A stretch of 64,000 bases of DNA, from the NCBI RefSeq assembly GCF_020520425.1, contig NC_079491.1, forward strand, positions 744,001 through 808,000. The letters run 5' to 3'. Positions 42,581 to 53,500 of this stretch are shown piece after piece. The position numbers were made by a program, and so were the translations under genes. Below the pieces are notes generated by a model that was not told the origin of the DNA, searched no databases, and was given only the letters and a program-made list of their open reading frames with translations. The DNA is from Spinacia oleracea (Eukaryota > Streptophyta > Magnoliopsida > Caryophyllales > Amaranthaceae). Each line of letters begins with the position of its first letter. Position 1 is the stretch's first letter.

Positions 42581-45500
42581 CTACTTGTTTTGTTGAAGTG
42601 CCTCGATCATGTCTGCCGCTTCTTGAATAGTTGTAATGGTTTGAGCATTCTCTTCCTCAACGGTAACCCCAAATTCCTCCTCGAGCTTCATCACAATCTC
42701 AACCTGTCAAATAAATTATTAATTATTAATTATCATGACTTATAATGCGATGCCAGTAAAATTGATCAAGACCAAACTAATTGAACTTAATTTTTTACAT
42801 GGAAGTGTGAAGGAAAAGCATTTTCAGAATGACCATCTATTGATCACTTCCCTAGCACATTGAACTAAGGAGGGAAGACAACTAAGCGGGTGTTTGATAT
42901 GAAGGTTGGAAAGGGAGTGGAATGGAAACAAATAAGAAGGGAAAAGGGTAATGTTAACTATTTCCCAATAAAATAATGAAATTTCACTTAAAATTCAACA
43001 ATACATGAACAAAAACACCAATAATAACCAGTTAACATTAACAAAAACACCAATAATAACCAAAGACCAGAAAAATATCGATGAAATAAGAACATAGTTG
43101 AAGCACAAGGGCCAAATTAAAAATTACGGTTTATTAAATTCGAAAATTAGATTGAAAGAACAAAATTCATAAATTATGAGAAAAATATAAGTAGAAATTT
43201 ACAGAAACGTTGAAATCTTGGGAGATTCAATTGAATTTGGGAGTAAGCTCAATTGCTCAAAGAAGAGAGGGGGGAAGGGAGAAAGAAGAAGGAAAGGGAG
43301 AGAGAAAGGAGGCAGTGCAATCGCTGTTTGAGGGGAAACTGTAATTGTTACCGTGGACTTTAAGAGCAGTAACAGAGTAGGGGAATAAATTACCCCAACA
43401 GTAACAGTTACCGCATACTCCAAACCAAACAACTTACTGTATAAAGTGAACGGTTATCTGAATCCGTTTCCCACTCTAAAAATTTACATACCAAACATCC
43501 CCTAAGTGTCTATCACCGTCAGGTTCACAGATGCTACCACGACTTATGTGACTCGGGTTCTTCAGAACTCAGAAGCATGTATGAACTAAAGAGCCAATAG
43601 TGCACAGATCAAGCATGCAGTGTTGAGTATTGATGCAATAACAGTAAAAGCTGTAACTGAGGCAACTTACTGTGTCAAGAGAATCGGCTCCAATTTCTGA
43701 AAATTTTGTTTCACCGGTAACTTTAGCATCCTCTGCCAAAGCAAGCTGACTTTTCACTATATCACTGACCTTTGTTACCATCTCGGGCTTGGCCTGCTCA
43801 ACAACGCCAAATGCAGAATATTAGCTTAAAATAAAAGATAACATACAAGAATTTTTGGCCATTGAAGCATAATAATGATGAAATGATCCAGGTAGCAACA
43901 CATCTCATCTTCATATGGTTTATGACAGCCAAACAAAACTGTCAATACTTTAATTTTCGTACAGTATCCTTCATATATTATGCGAGTAATACATTTAACA
44001 AAAAAAACCGGGAAAACCACACTTCAAAAGCACAAAGAAGAAAAGGAAACCAGGATTAAACTGAGGAAGAATAGGTACTTACAGCGCAAGAGACACTTAG
44101 GCCACGTGGCATCACTGGAGTTCTCCTCCATGACACTGACAACTTCAGCGCATAGTTCTTGGAGTGAAACTGTCAAAGAAATAAAATACAAGAGCATGAG
44201 TTCATAGACAACTTTAAAGATCATTTAAGTACCAGAAATGCAACAACAGAACAATTTGCTCTGAAAAAATAAAACTTGAGAAGTGACATGCAAACGTGCA
44301 AAGGAACCAATCTAGTAACAACTGGCTCCGAAGATTAAACCCGTGTAGTAATTCCAATAAGAAACAGTAAAAGTAAAACTTGGGAAGTGACATGCAAAGG
44401 AAACAATCTAGCAAAAACAACGGACTAATTTGCTCCGAAGATCGAACCCGTATAGTAATTCCAATAAAAAGCAGCAAAAGTAGAACTTGGAAGTGACATG
44501 CAAAGAGGATTTCTAAACCTATAATGGCTTGTGTCCATATGGACACAAGTGAGTACCAATACATAATATGTCGGTACCAAAAACGCAAAATTGCTAAGAA
44601 GTACCAATACAAGTCATTTTGTGTTATTAGTACTAATATATTCTGTATTGGTACTCAATATTTTGTATTGGTACTCCCTTGTTTTCGCGTGGACACAAGC
44701 CACTTGAGGCTAAGACTTCCTCGACATGCAAAGGAACCGATCAAGCACTCACAAAGCAACTACAGATAAATTCGTTTATGTACATTTTCAAGGGGTTAAA
44801 ATCCATGGAAAAAAGGCAGGACAAAACTCACAAGGCAATGAAACTGCATAGCGCGACAAAGAGATGATTGTGCTATGTGAAAGTAGCTACACTCAACAAT
44901 ACCAAGTACTAAGTCATCCATACATCACAGACCTCGAAAAGAAGAAGTATCACATAATCAACTAACAAAATTAAAACGACATTAAGATCATAGTTACTAT
45001 CCTTGAATCATCATGACCTTATCGAAATTTAAACGAATCTACTCATCTGCATTAGATTGATTTATTAAGGGCAGATCTTCCCTAAAACTTTCTATTTTGC
45101 CCTTAAAAGACAAGACTGTCAAACTTAAAGTCCAAAACGTCCACAAAAACAATGCCGCAAACTGAAAATTCAACAATGTTGATCAATTTCATCCGATTAA
45201 AACTCCAATTTTAAAACCCATATAAAACCCTTTATCAAATAAAATTCAAATTCAAAACAAAACGACAAATAGTCACACTCATGCATCCAAGTAAGTAATT
45301 CAACAAAGCAAGTACAGTATAGATTGAAACTTGATAATCAACATTATTACTATAATTAAGCTGATCAAACCAAATCACAAAACCCCAGTTGACTTTTCCA
45401 AGGTCAAAATTAATAATAAAATATTATCAAAGTGTGATCTTGTTAGATTGATCTCGCCTGAAACACCATAAATTTATATCAAATCGAACACGAAATCAAC

Positions 45501-45889
45501 CATCACCACCACCCACAAAAAACCCTTTATCAAATAAAATTCAAATTCATAACATAACATAACGAAACAACAAATAGTCACAGGCATGCATCAAATAATT
45601 AATTCAACAAAGCAAGTACAATATAGATTGAAACTTGATAATCAACATTATTCACTATAATGCGTAGAAATCAACCATCACCACCACCCACAAACCCCTC
45701 CCAGAAAAAGAGATGAACAAAAAACAATCTCAATGCGTAGAAATCACAGCAATAGATCAACAAAAGGGCATATCCAAATTGCAGATCAAGCAATAAAAAT
45801 AAATTTGAAAAAAAAGGAAGAAAGTATTATACCGAGGACTGAAGAGGGGCGCACTTGAAGGAGACGGATGATCCAGTGATGGAAGCCAT
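42581..45889 (-). CDS. acyl carrier protein, chloroplast, 129 aa
   Basis: Carries growing acyl chains on a phosphopantetheine arm during plastid fatty acid synthesis. Four exons join in frame: 45833-45889, 44083-44169, 43671-43793 and 42581-42703. The transit peptide begins [19 protein letters not shown] and reaches the likely cleavage region LSVSCAAKPEM. The mature domain has four-helix ACP features: [33 protein letters not shown] (attachment serine at about residue 86 in DSLD) and [16 protein letters not shown]. The exon structure (short transit exons, the break inside DSLDT/VEI) is that of plant plastid ACP genes. Introns hold a Tourist-like MITE, another inverted-end element and small tandem duplications. 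Confidence 0.95.
42886..43502. mobile_element. Tourist-like MITE in ACP intron 3
   Basis: Ends GCGGGTGTTTGATATG and CATACCAAACATCCCC are inverted, flanked by TAA on both sides (42883-42885 and 43503-43505). 617 bp, non-coding, with a purine-rich block near 43255-43310. Confidence 0.8.
44260..44510. repeat. tandem ~115-bp repeats in ACP intron 1
   Basis: GAAGTGACATGCAAA recurs at about 44281, 44386 and 44491; GCTCCGAAGAT, AACCCGTNTAGTAATTCCAAT and AAAACTTGGGAAGTGACATG recur with it. Two full units and a partial third. Confidence 0.8.
44525..44702. mobile_element. small inverted-end element in ACP intron 1
   Basis: Perfect 13-bp inverted ends TGGCTTGTGTCCA and TGGACACAAGCCA enclose a sequence with recurring GTACCAATAC words in both orientations. 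It interrupts the tandem array described just upstream. No clear target duplication, so the class is unassigned. Confidence 0.7.
45224..45665. repeat. direct duplication in ACP intron 1
   Basis: AACCCTTTATCAAATAAAAT and GATTGAAACTTGATAATCAA occur at about 45226/45322 and again at 45521/45625, giving two units of roughly 130-140 bp set about 300 bp apart. Local slippage or unequal exchange; non-coding. Confidence 0.75.
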
Positions 45890-46596
45890 TGAAGAAGCGG
45901 AGAGAGAAAGTGAGTGAGAATGAATGTGGCAGAGAGGGATGGGGTAGAGGAGGAGAAGGGAAAGGGGGTTAAAATAGCAGGGAAGGGACGGAGAATACGA
46001 AGAGCGTGAGAGTACTGATACACCAAACAAACCAACCCTTATTGAGCTGACTGCTGACCTCATTATCATCGAATCCAAATATTCAACCACATATGATTCA
46101 GCACATGTCACTATTTTTGTTTTGGGTGTTACCAAATGATTCATCCTTGAGGCTAATTCGAATTTGGGATGATTTTGGTTGGATAGATTTCAGTCCCCTC
46201 CCAATTATTGATGCAGGGATCGAGCATGCGATTCTCCCTACTAAGTTCAGTCTCAATAACACTGAACCTACGAATAATTGGTAGCACATGTCACAAAATA
46301 GTTACGTGTAACTACCGTCACAAATAACTGAAACAAAGTAGAGTATGTATACGTTTACTATATACCTATACATACGGAGTAAGAATTTAGAAAACATAAT
46401 TAGTTATTGAATTATTATATTATTATTATTTTTACTGATAATAAGAAATTTTATGGGTTGTTCTCTCACAAGGCCCCACCCAGAGCCCATTACAACCCCG
46501 AAATCCCCAACCCCCTCCCCCTTAAATCCCAAGCAAGTAGTTATTGAATTAAATATCACATACGAAACTATTAGTCAACCCGTGTAGACTCATGCC

Positions 46597-47335
46597 AACT
46601 AGGGATGCAAACGAGCCGAGTCAATCCGAGTTTTACCCTGATAAGGATTTTGACCGTTCGAACTTATCTCGAACTTAACCGAGCTTTGCAATTTGTTGTT
46701 CGAGCTTTGTTCGCTAAGTATTATGATGTCTCGAGCTCGGCTCGAGCTCGCTCGTTTATTCGAGCTCGAGCTAAACGAGATTTATTAGAGCTTAATAAAC
46801 GAGGTTTGAGAAATCGTCAAATTGATTTAAATTATATAATTTTGGAGAAATTTCACAATCATATGTATGATTGAAATATATTTTATGGGACATTATACCA
46901 CTATAGATCGCTTCTGTTTTATACAGTTCTTGACGTTCAAGGGTCATTTTTTTAAAAAATATACTATATTTTATTCCATGAAATTTTATTTTTGAGCTTG
47001 AGCGAGTTATAAACGAGCTTGTAAATGAGTGCTCGTTAACGAGCCGAACATGATGTTGTTCGAGCTTGGCTCGTTTACTTATCGAGCCTATATTAAAAGG
47101 CGTTTACAAGAAAGTATACCACTAAGCACGAACATGATTTGGGTAAGGTATGAACCCTTGGCCTTGTGTTTAAAGGATAAAGCTTCTACCACTAAGTTAT
47201 TACATATTTCATGTTGTCATTGCAAAAAAAAAAATAGAAATATTATTAATGTAGTAAACCGGAATTATCATTAATAAACATATTTTGATCGAGCTTGTTC
47301 ACAGGTTATTAGCGAACGCATCGACTTATTTACAA
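46597..47335. mobile_element. hAT-like repeat with CGAGCTCG words and nested tRNA-like insert
   Basis: Starts TAGGGATGCAAACGAGCCGA and ends TTATTTACAACCCTA, inverted versions of each other, with many GAGCTCG / CTCGTT words. No perfect target duplication was seen. Inside, on the minus strand, TAACTTAGTGGTAGAAGC and GGGTTCATACC (47140-47205) look like pol III boxes A and B of a tRNA-derived SINE. It lies between the ACP and FCA-like promoters. Confidence 0.62.
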
Positions 47336-47539
47336 CCCTAACGCGCCCTGTGAGCCTTCATACTTACCGAAAATGTTTAGGTTCATCCGGGTGCACCAAA
47401 CTCCTCATATAATATTTTAACAACTCCGTACTTTAATGCAGTGATCCTTGCTACTTCGTAGTACGGAGTATGAACGTTCTCCCTCCACTTCTCTGGTTCT
47501 CCTCACCTTACTTCTGAAGCAGCTTTTCCCAATTCGAAA

Positions 47540-50500
47540 ATGGAGTCACATGGCAATCCTCCTCCACCTTTCCTCCCCAATCCCTGGGACCCACCACCTC
47601 CGCCACTGCCTCCCAACTTCCAGTGGGGAAACCCTGGCTTTTCCGGCGAAGGCTTCCCTCAATTTTCACCCTTTCACCCTCCCTCCGATCACCCCTTCCC
47701 GCCGGCCTCCGGAGGTTTCTGTCAGTCGAAGCCTCATTTCATGAGGAAGCGGAAGTTCGGTAATTTCTTTCTCATTCTTTCTCTTTTTAAGCTTGATTTT
47801 GCTGTTTTATTATCTAGTATATTTCCTGTTTGTTTTGAGAAATTTGGTATACTTAACTTTTTATTGGAACAATTTGGAATGATTGCGTCTAATAGAGGTG
47901 ATATGATTGAAGTTTTTGTGTTTAATTTAAGTATTTGTTCCCTTGTATTTTTCTTCGAATTAGGTTGTAATTTGGAAAGATGACTAGTAGCAGAACTTCT
48001 TCAGCTTTTTGTCAAAATTACCTAATAAACTAAAGAAAATGTGGTGTTTTTAGGGTGATTAGCTGAACACTTGATTCTGGAGTGTTTATCCAATTTTAAT
48101 GTAATTTGAAGTGATGGATAATAGACATAAAGCCTTAAGTTTACTGGAATTAGGGTTTTGATAATTTTGTTATGACATTCGAAAATCTCACTACTGTCCA
48201 CTAATTTGGACTGTAAGATGTTCAGATTTTATTAGGAAAAGCTAATTTCTTCATCCGGTAAAGCGGAGAAAATCTCGCCACTGTCCACTAACTTGGACTG
48301 TAAGGTGTTCAGATTTTATTAGGAAAAGCTAATTTCTTGATCCGGAAAAGCCATTACGAGTTTGGAGTACTTTCATTGAAGATGTGAATTTATTTGCTAA
48401 TTGTTATGTGAGAAATGAATTGATAGTTCATGGTATTGCCTTCTTTTTGATAGATAGAGCTGATGAGGGCAATTTTGTTAAGCTCTATGTGGCCGGGATT
48501 CCCAGAACTGCGACCCAAGATGAGGTACGGCTATTGATTCATGAGCCATTTTCTTCACCTGATTTGATATATCAAGATCCAGCAATGTGTTTCATTTCAT
48601 TATAAAGATGATGATGGTGGTGTTTGTCACCTTATAAGTTCTTACAATACATTGTAACATGAATTACATCAATACCCTGCAATCCCGTCTTAAGCGAGCA
48701 TACCTCTATCATACAGAGGATATGATCATTTGACTAACAGATAGTTTTAAAATATTTTCTCCATGCATCTCAATTAAATGTCACCCTCGTCTTCTCGAGA
48801 ATTGTCAACAATATCACCCTTTTACCCCCTCAACCTCTTGGTTCCGATTAGCAATAATGTCTACTCCCTAGTCCATCCTTCCCTTAATTGTTTACTCTTC
48901 CTTTTTGGTTTGTCCCTTTGAGTTTGCTCCATACTATAAATGGCCGCTGGGGACAACAACTTTACGGTCACATACTCACATCCACTACATCCCACCACTT
49001 CTCTTTCCCATAAGTCATAAGTTTTTCATAAGTAAAAAGTAAAAAAGTGTTTCACACCAATGGAGCAAACAAAAAGAGATGGAGGGAGTATGAAGGGGAA
49101 ATGCAAACTTTGTGCACAACACCACAAGTCTAGATGCAGTATATCAAGCAAGTTGTCCCTCTAATGAGCTGAAACTTTTGTTTCTTTCCTGCACGGCTGC
49201 ACCAATATCTAATTCATAATGTGCATACGATGAATAGAAATGGCATGGACATTTTAGCTTGCTGACCTGCTTGGAAGTAAATAAAATAACTCATCATTGT
49301 TCATCCCTTCTACCTTGTTTACATGATCGTTTATTGCTGCAGATTACTTTGAAGTCTTGCCTTTTACAAAGATACTTGTTCTATTTGATGTTTCACATAG
49401 TGTTTTGGTTTTTGTTCTTGGAATTGTAGATATATTGCTTGTTTGAAGAGTATGGAAATGTTGTGGAGGTTGTTCTTCTCCCTGATAAATGGACTGGTCA
49501 AAAGCAAGGTATTTATACTTATATGTAACCAAATTCTTATATGCTTTAGCATATTTTATGACTATGGTTCTCCCTTTTTCCGCCTTTCAACTTTTGTATA
49601 TCCCAAAATGTTGTCCACTTACAATGGTGAATATTAAATTCTTAATAAGCTCTACAGATTTCCCTTGAATCCTTGATTGATAAACGAGTTTGCACTATAT
49701 ATTCATCAGCGGTAACATGGAGCATCAGAAATATTTATTACAAAGTTACAATAGCAACTCATTTGTTGATGTCTCTTTTGATAAGTTGAGGAGCAAAAAT
49801 TGTAAGTTTAGAGGGGGTAGTTTATACTTTATGGTGCGTATGTAAATCGCCATTGTCGGGTACCATACTGGTTTTGGGTTTTTGTGTGAAAGTTTTATCT
49901 TGTGTTTGGTCACTCTAGTTTTGGATTGTTTAGAGGTAAGGATGTGTATATTTGGTTCTCCCAGACACTGTCTGGGATCAGACTGGCTTGTTATTGTGGT
50001 CTGTGTGGTCACTCTTTATTTATTACCCTTTCTTAATGATCTAGCAAGTGATTTGGTTTCCTTACGAGTGTGCTCCTACACTTTTTGATGTTCTACTTAA
50101 TGGATCATCATCATCATAAATATTTGTGTAAGCTTCAAATTGTGCAATAAATGATTCTCCCTACTTTTGGAATAGTAACCGTGCTTGACATTCTATGGTC
50201 AACTTAGGAACTCTTTTTCCCTGATAGCTAGAAAGTTAATAAATATAAGCAAAAACAGTGGGCAAAGATATGTCTTGAAGATGATTTTAAGTCTACTGAG
50301 ACTGTTAATATGGACACAAGGAATAGTCCTTTCTCTGTTTGCTATACACAATACAGCTGAGTTTACTTTATCTTTGCCTCTTTGAGCAGGAGAGGGTGGG
50401 GGGAGGAACTTTGGGAAAAGCTAAGGCATAATACTGTATCAGTTTCCACCTTACAATAATTGTGATGCTAATATTGCTACATTTGCAGAGTATTGTTTTG

Positions 50501-53500
50501 TGAAGTATTCGTTGATTGAAGAGGCTGACAGAGCAATAGCAGCTTTACACAATCAGTTCACTTTTCCAGAAGTAGGTTGATAGAACTATAGAAGTGATAG
50601 AACTTGTTATTGATGTTCTCTTTATGCCCTTGTTGAATAAACAATGGCGTGATCACTTTTAAATTACATCTTATTTTCAGGCAATGATTCCCATTATAGT
50701 AAGATATGCTGATGGATCCAAGCCACGTCAAGGTATTGCCTTCATTTGTATTTCGTAGTGTGTTTATGAATTTATTTTTGCCCTGGAACCTTGTTTCTGT
50801 AATCAAGTATGATGCCTGCATCCTTGGTGTTATTATCCAAAGATGTCCAACAAATTTTGACTATTGAACGGAAAAGATGTTATTATATGACATGGCTGGA
50901 AATCGAAGACGTGATTGTTCAAAACCATAAAGTTGATAAAGGTTATTTCGTAACAAAATGTATACTAAATTACAATCACTACCTAGTAGAAATTAGCAAA
51001 CAATAGAAGAACAAGTGAAAAAGTATGACAAAATAAAGCACTCGTATGATGCAACTTAGATATATTTTGGTGGACTAAGAAATCATAGCTAATGGATAGC
51101 AAAGATGGTAATACTTCTAGTACAGTTCTTTTTGGTCCGATGTTTGAATCTTACTAAAAGTACCTTTTATTTTCATTGGTAATACATGTTCCTGGCTGAA
51201 TGGATGATGTGACATGTTCCTTGTGCGTGAGGGGGGCGGGGGGGCGGCTTGCTATATATACTTGCTTAGTTACTTGAGGACGCTTTTTAATATATTAGTA
51301 TAGGTATAGATGGTTTTTAGAGGAAGGAACTTTGGAATGAAATTGGTACGTTGATCATCTGGGTTTTTTTCCATGTGCTTTAGAGTTGTTTTTAATCATT
51401 TCAGTATTATAATGTATAGTGGAAACGATATGAGTCACTGATCTATGACGGCTTTCTTTTGTTTTCTTCCCCAACCTGTTCGTGGGGGGCACTTTCTCAA
51501 GGTCTGGAGCGTCCAGTGCAACATGACTCATGCCTTTCTAAATCAGGTACTATCATTAAGAGGAGATGATTTATTTGACTTAACTAGTGGTTGGATGCTC
51601 ATTCTCTTTCTTTCTGTTATCTTTCTGTAGGGGTACATTCTCTAGGCTTGATGCAAAATGATTCGACCTTTCCTGGACCAGGTATCTTCGTCTCAAAAGC
51701 AGGATATATGTTTTGTATGACTGTGCTAACTGCTTCTCCCAAAAAATGGAAGATAAATTATCCATGTTCTATTGGTGAGCCATTTATCTTTTTTGTTTAT
51801 ATGTTACAGCAGTCGTTGGACAGACTCTGCACAAGCTGTATGTAAATGGGCTGAATAGAGAAGCATCAAAACAGGAAGTCGAGGAAGTATGTTAACTTCT
51901 TAATATGCTTGGCCAATTGCCTCAAAATTAGTTGATTTCTTTAACCTCATGAGTTAAATTCTTACTTCGTTTGTGGTAAAAGCCTTTTCCAAATTAATTT
52001 TGATGTCTGTTCTTTGGATAAAATAGCTTTCTAATAATTCCTCCCCTTGTCAGATATTTTCATCATATGGTGTTGTTGCTGATATTTACCTGTTGCGTGA
52101 TGATTCGAAGCAAAACCGTGGTTTGTTTTTGTATCCTTACTTCACTACTCTGACCCTTTGCATTTCTTTTGAATAAGAGTGTGTGGGCTAGGTAATGTCT
52201 TATGTTAGCTATTGTTCTCCTGCCTTTTTCGATAATTCTCAACTTTTACCCTTAAAGATTCACCTTGGCCTTGATTATTTCCAAATGACGTGACTGTGAT
52301 ACTCATACTTTTACAAGTGTATTGATGTTATTACATCGTCATAGCAAGTAGTAAGTACCTTGTGTTTTTGTAGTTTTATTGAACTTCTTTTTGTACACTG
52401 ATCAGAATTCATCCACCATGAAAATGAACTGTACATGCTTCCACTTTCTAAAATTTTGTAACATTTAGTCTTCTGTGCCAAGCCATCTTCAGCTGGATCC
52501 TCTTTGGATGGTGGTGGTTTTCCAATTTTCTTGTTAATGCTTCCTTTGGTTATTGTAGAATAGTTGTATTTTTCTTTCCTTATTAATACTCATTTTCCAT
52601 GTTCAAACCATGTAGGATGTGGTTTTGTGGGCTTTACTCAAAGACATATGGCAATGGCAGCAATCAACGGGTTAAATGGAAGCTATGTGATGAAAGTAAA
52701 TCTGATTGCTTAACTTTTCTTTTGTTCTTTCTGAGTCACCTTTGCTGATTGAATTCACTCGCTACTCATATTTTCCCCAGGGGTGTGACAGGGTATTAGC
52801 TGTTCGTTTTGCTGAACCTAAGAAGCAAAAGAACGGAGAACTCAGGTGGTTTCCCTTTCTTCACTTTGTTTTCCTCCTGGTATTAAAATGCTGTCACAAT
52901 CTGAAAACTTTATGGCTGCAATCTTACTGTACAATCTGTGGATGCTTCTAGTTCTTGTGGCAGTGAAGCTAGCTTTAAGTGAATCTTCACTTTTCAGTTG
53001 TGGCGCACATCCAAACAGTTAATATACAGTATAAATGGCTTTCCTGGCTTCTGTTTATGAGGCAACTCATATTATTTCCATGACAAAGTTCTCCGAGTTT
53101 ATCATTATTATTTATAATATTGTTACTGTTATTAAATATAAAATCTGTTTTAATTGATGATGATGATGATGTTTATTACGGAGTATTACTTTATTTCTCG
53201 TGTGCTTGTATTATGTATACACTATCTGGTTCTGCTCTCTTGTTGATGTGTTATTTACTTTGAATTAGGCTTCTATATATGATAAGCTTGTATCAGTGAC
53301 ACATCTCTCTCCTTTTCTTTTTAGCGGATTTCTTAATGGTGTATGTTTTTGTCCAATGAAGTGGGTCATTTTTTGTCTACCGTTATGATGGTCTGACGCA
53401 TATAAACACACCGGGGACAAGAAAATTATATTTCATTATGCGTTTCATATATGCTTTACATTTGCAACCACTCAGAAAATACTTTCTGCAGGTCAAATCC

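Noticed and set aside
45757-46144. ORFs of 92 and 105 codons at the ACP 5' end
   Set aside because: They are the ACP first exon read with its 5' UTR or in the wrong frame; only MASITGSSV in 45833-45889 is kept.
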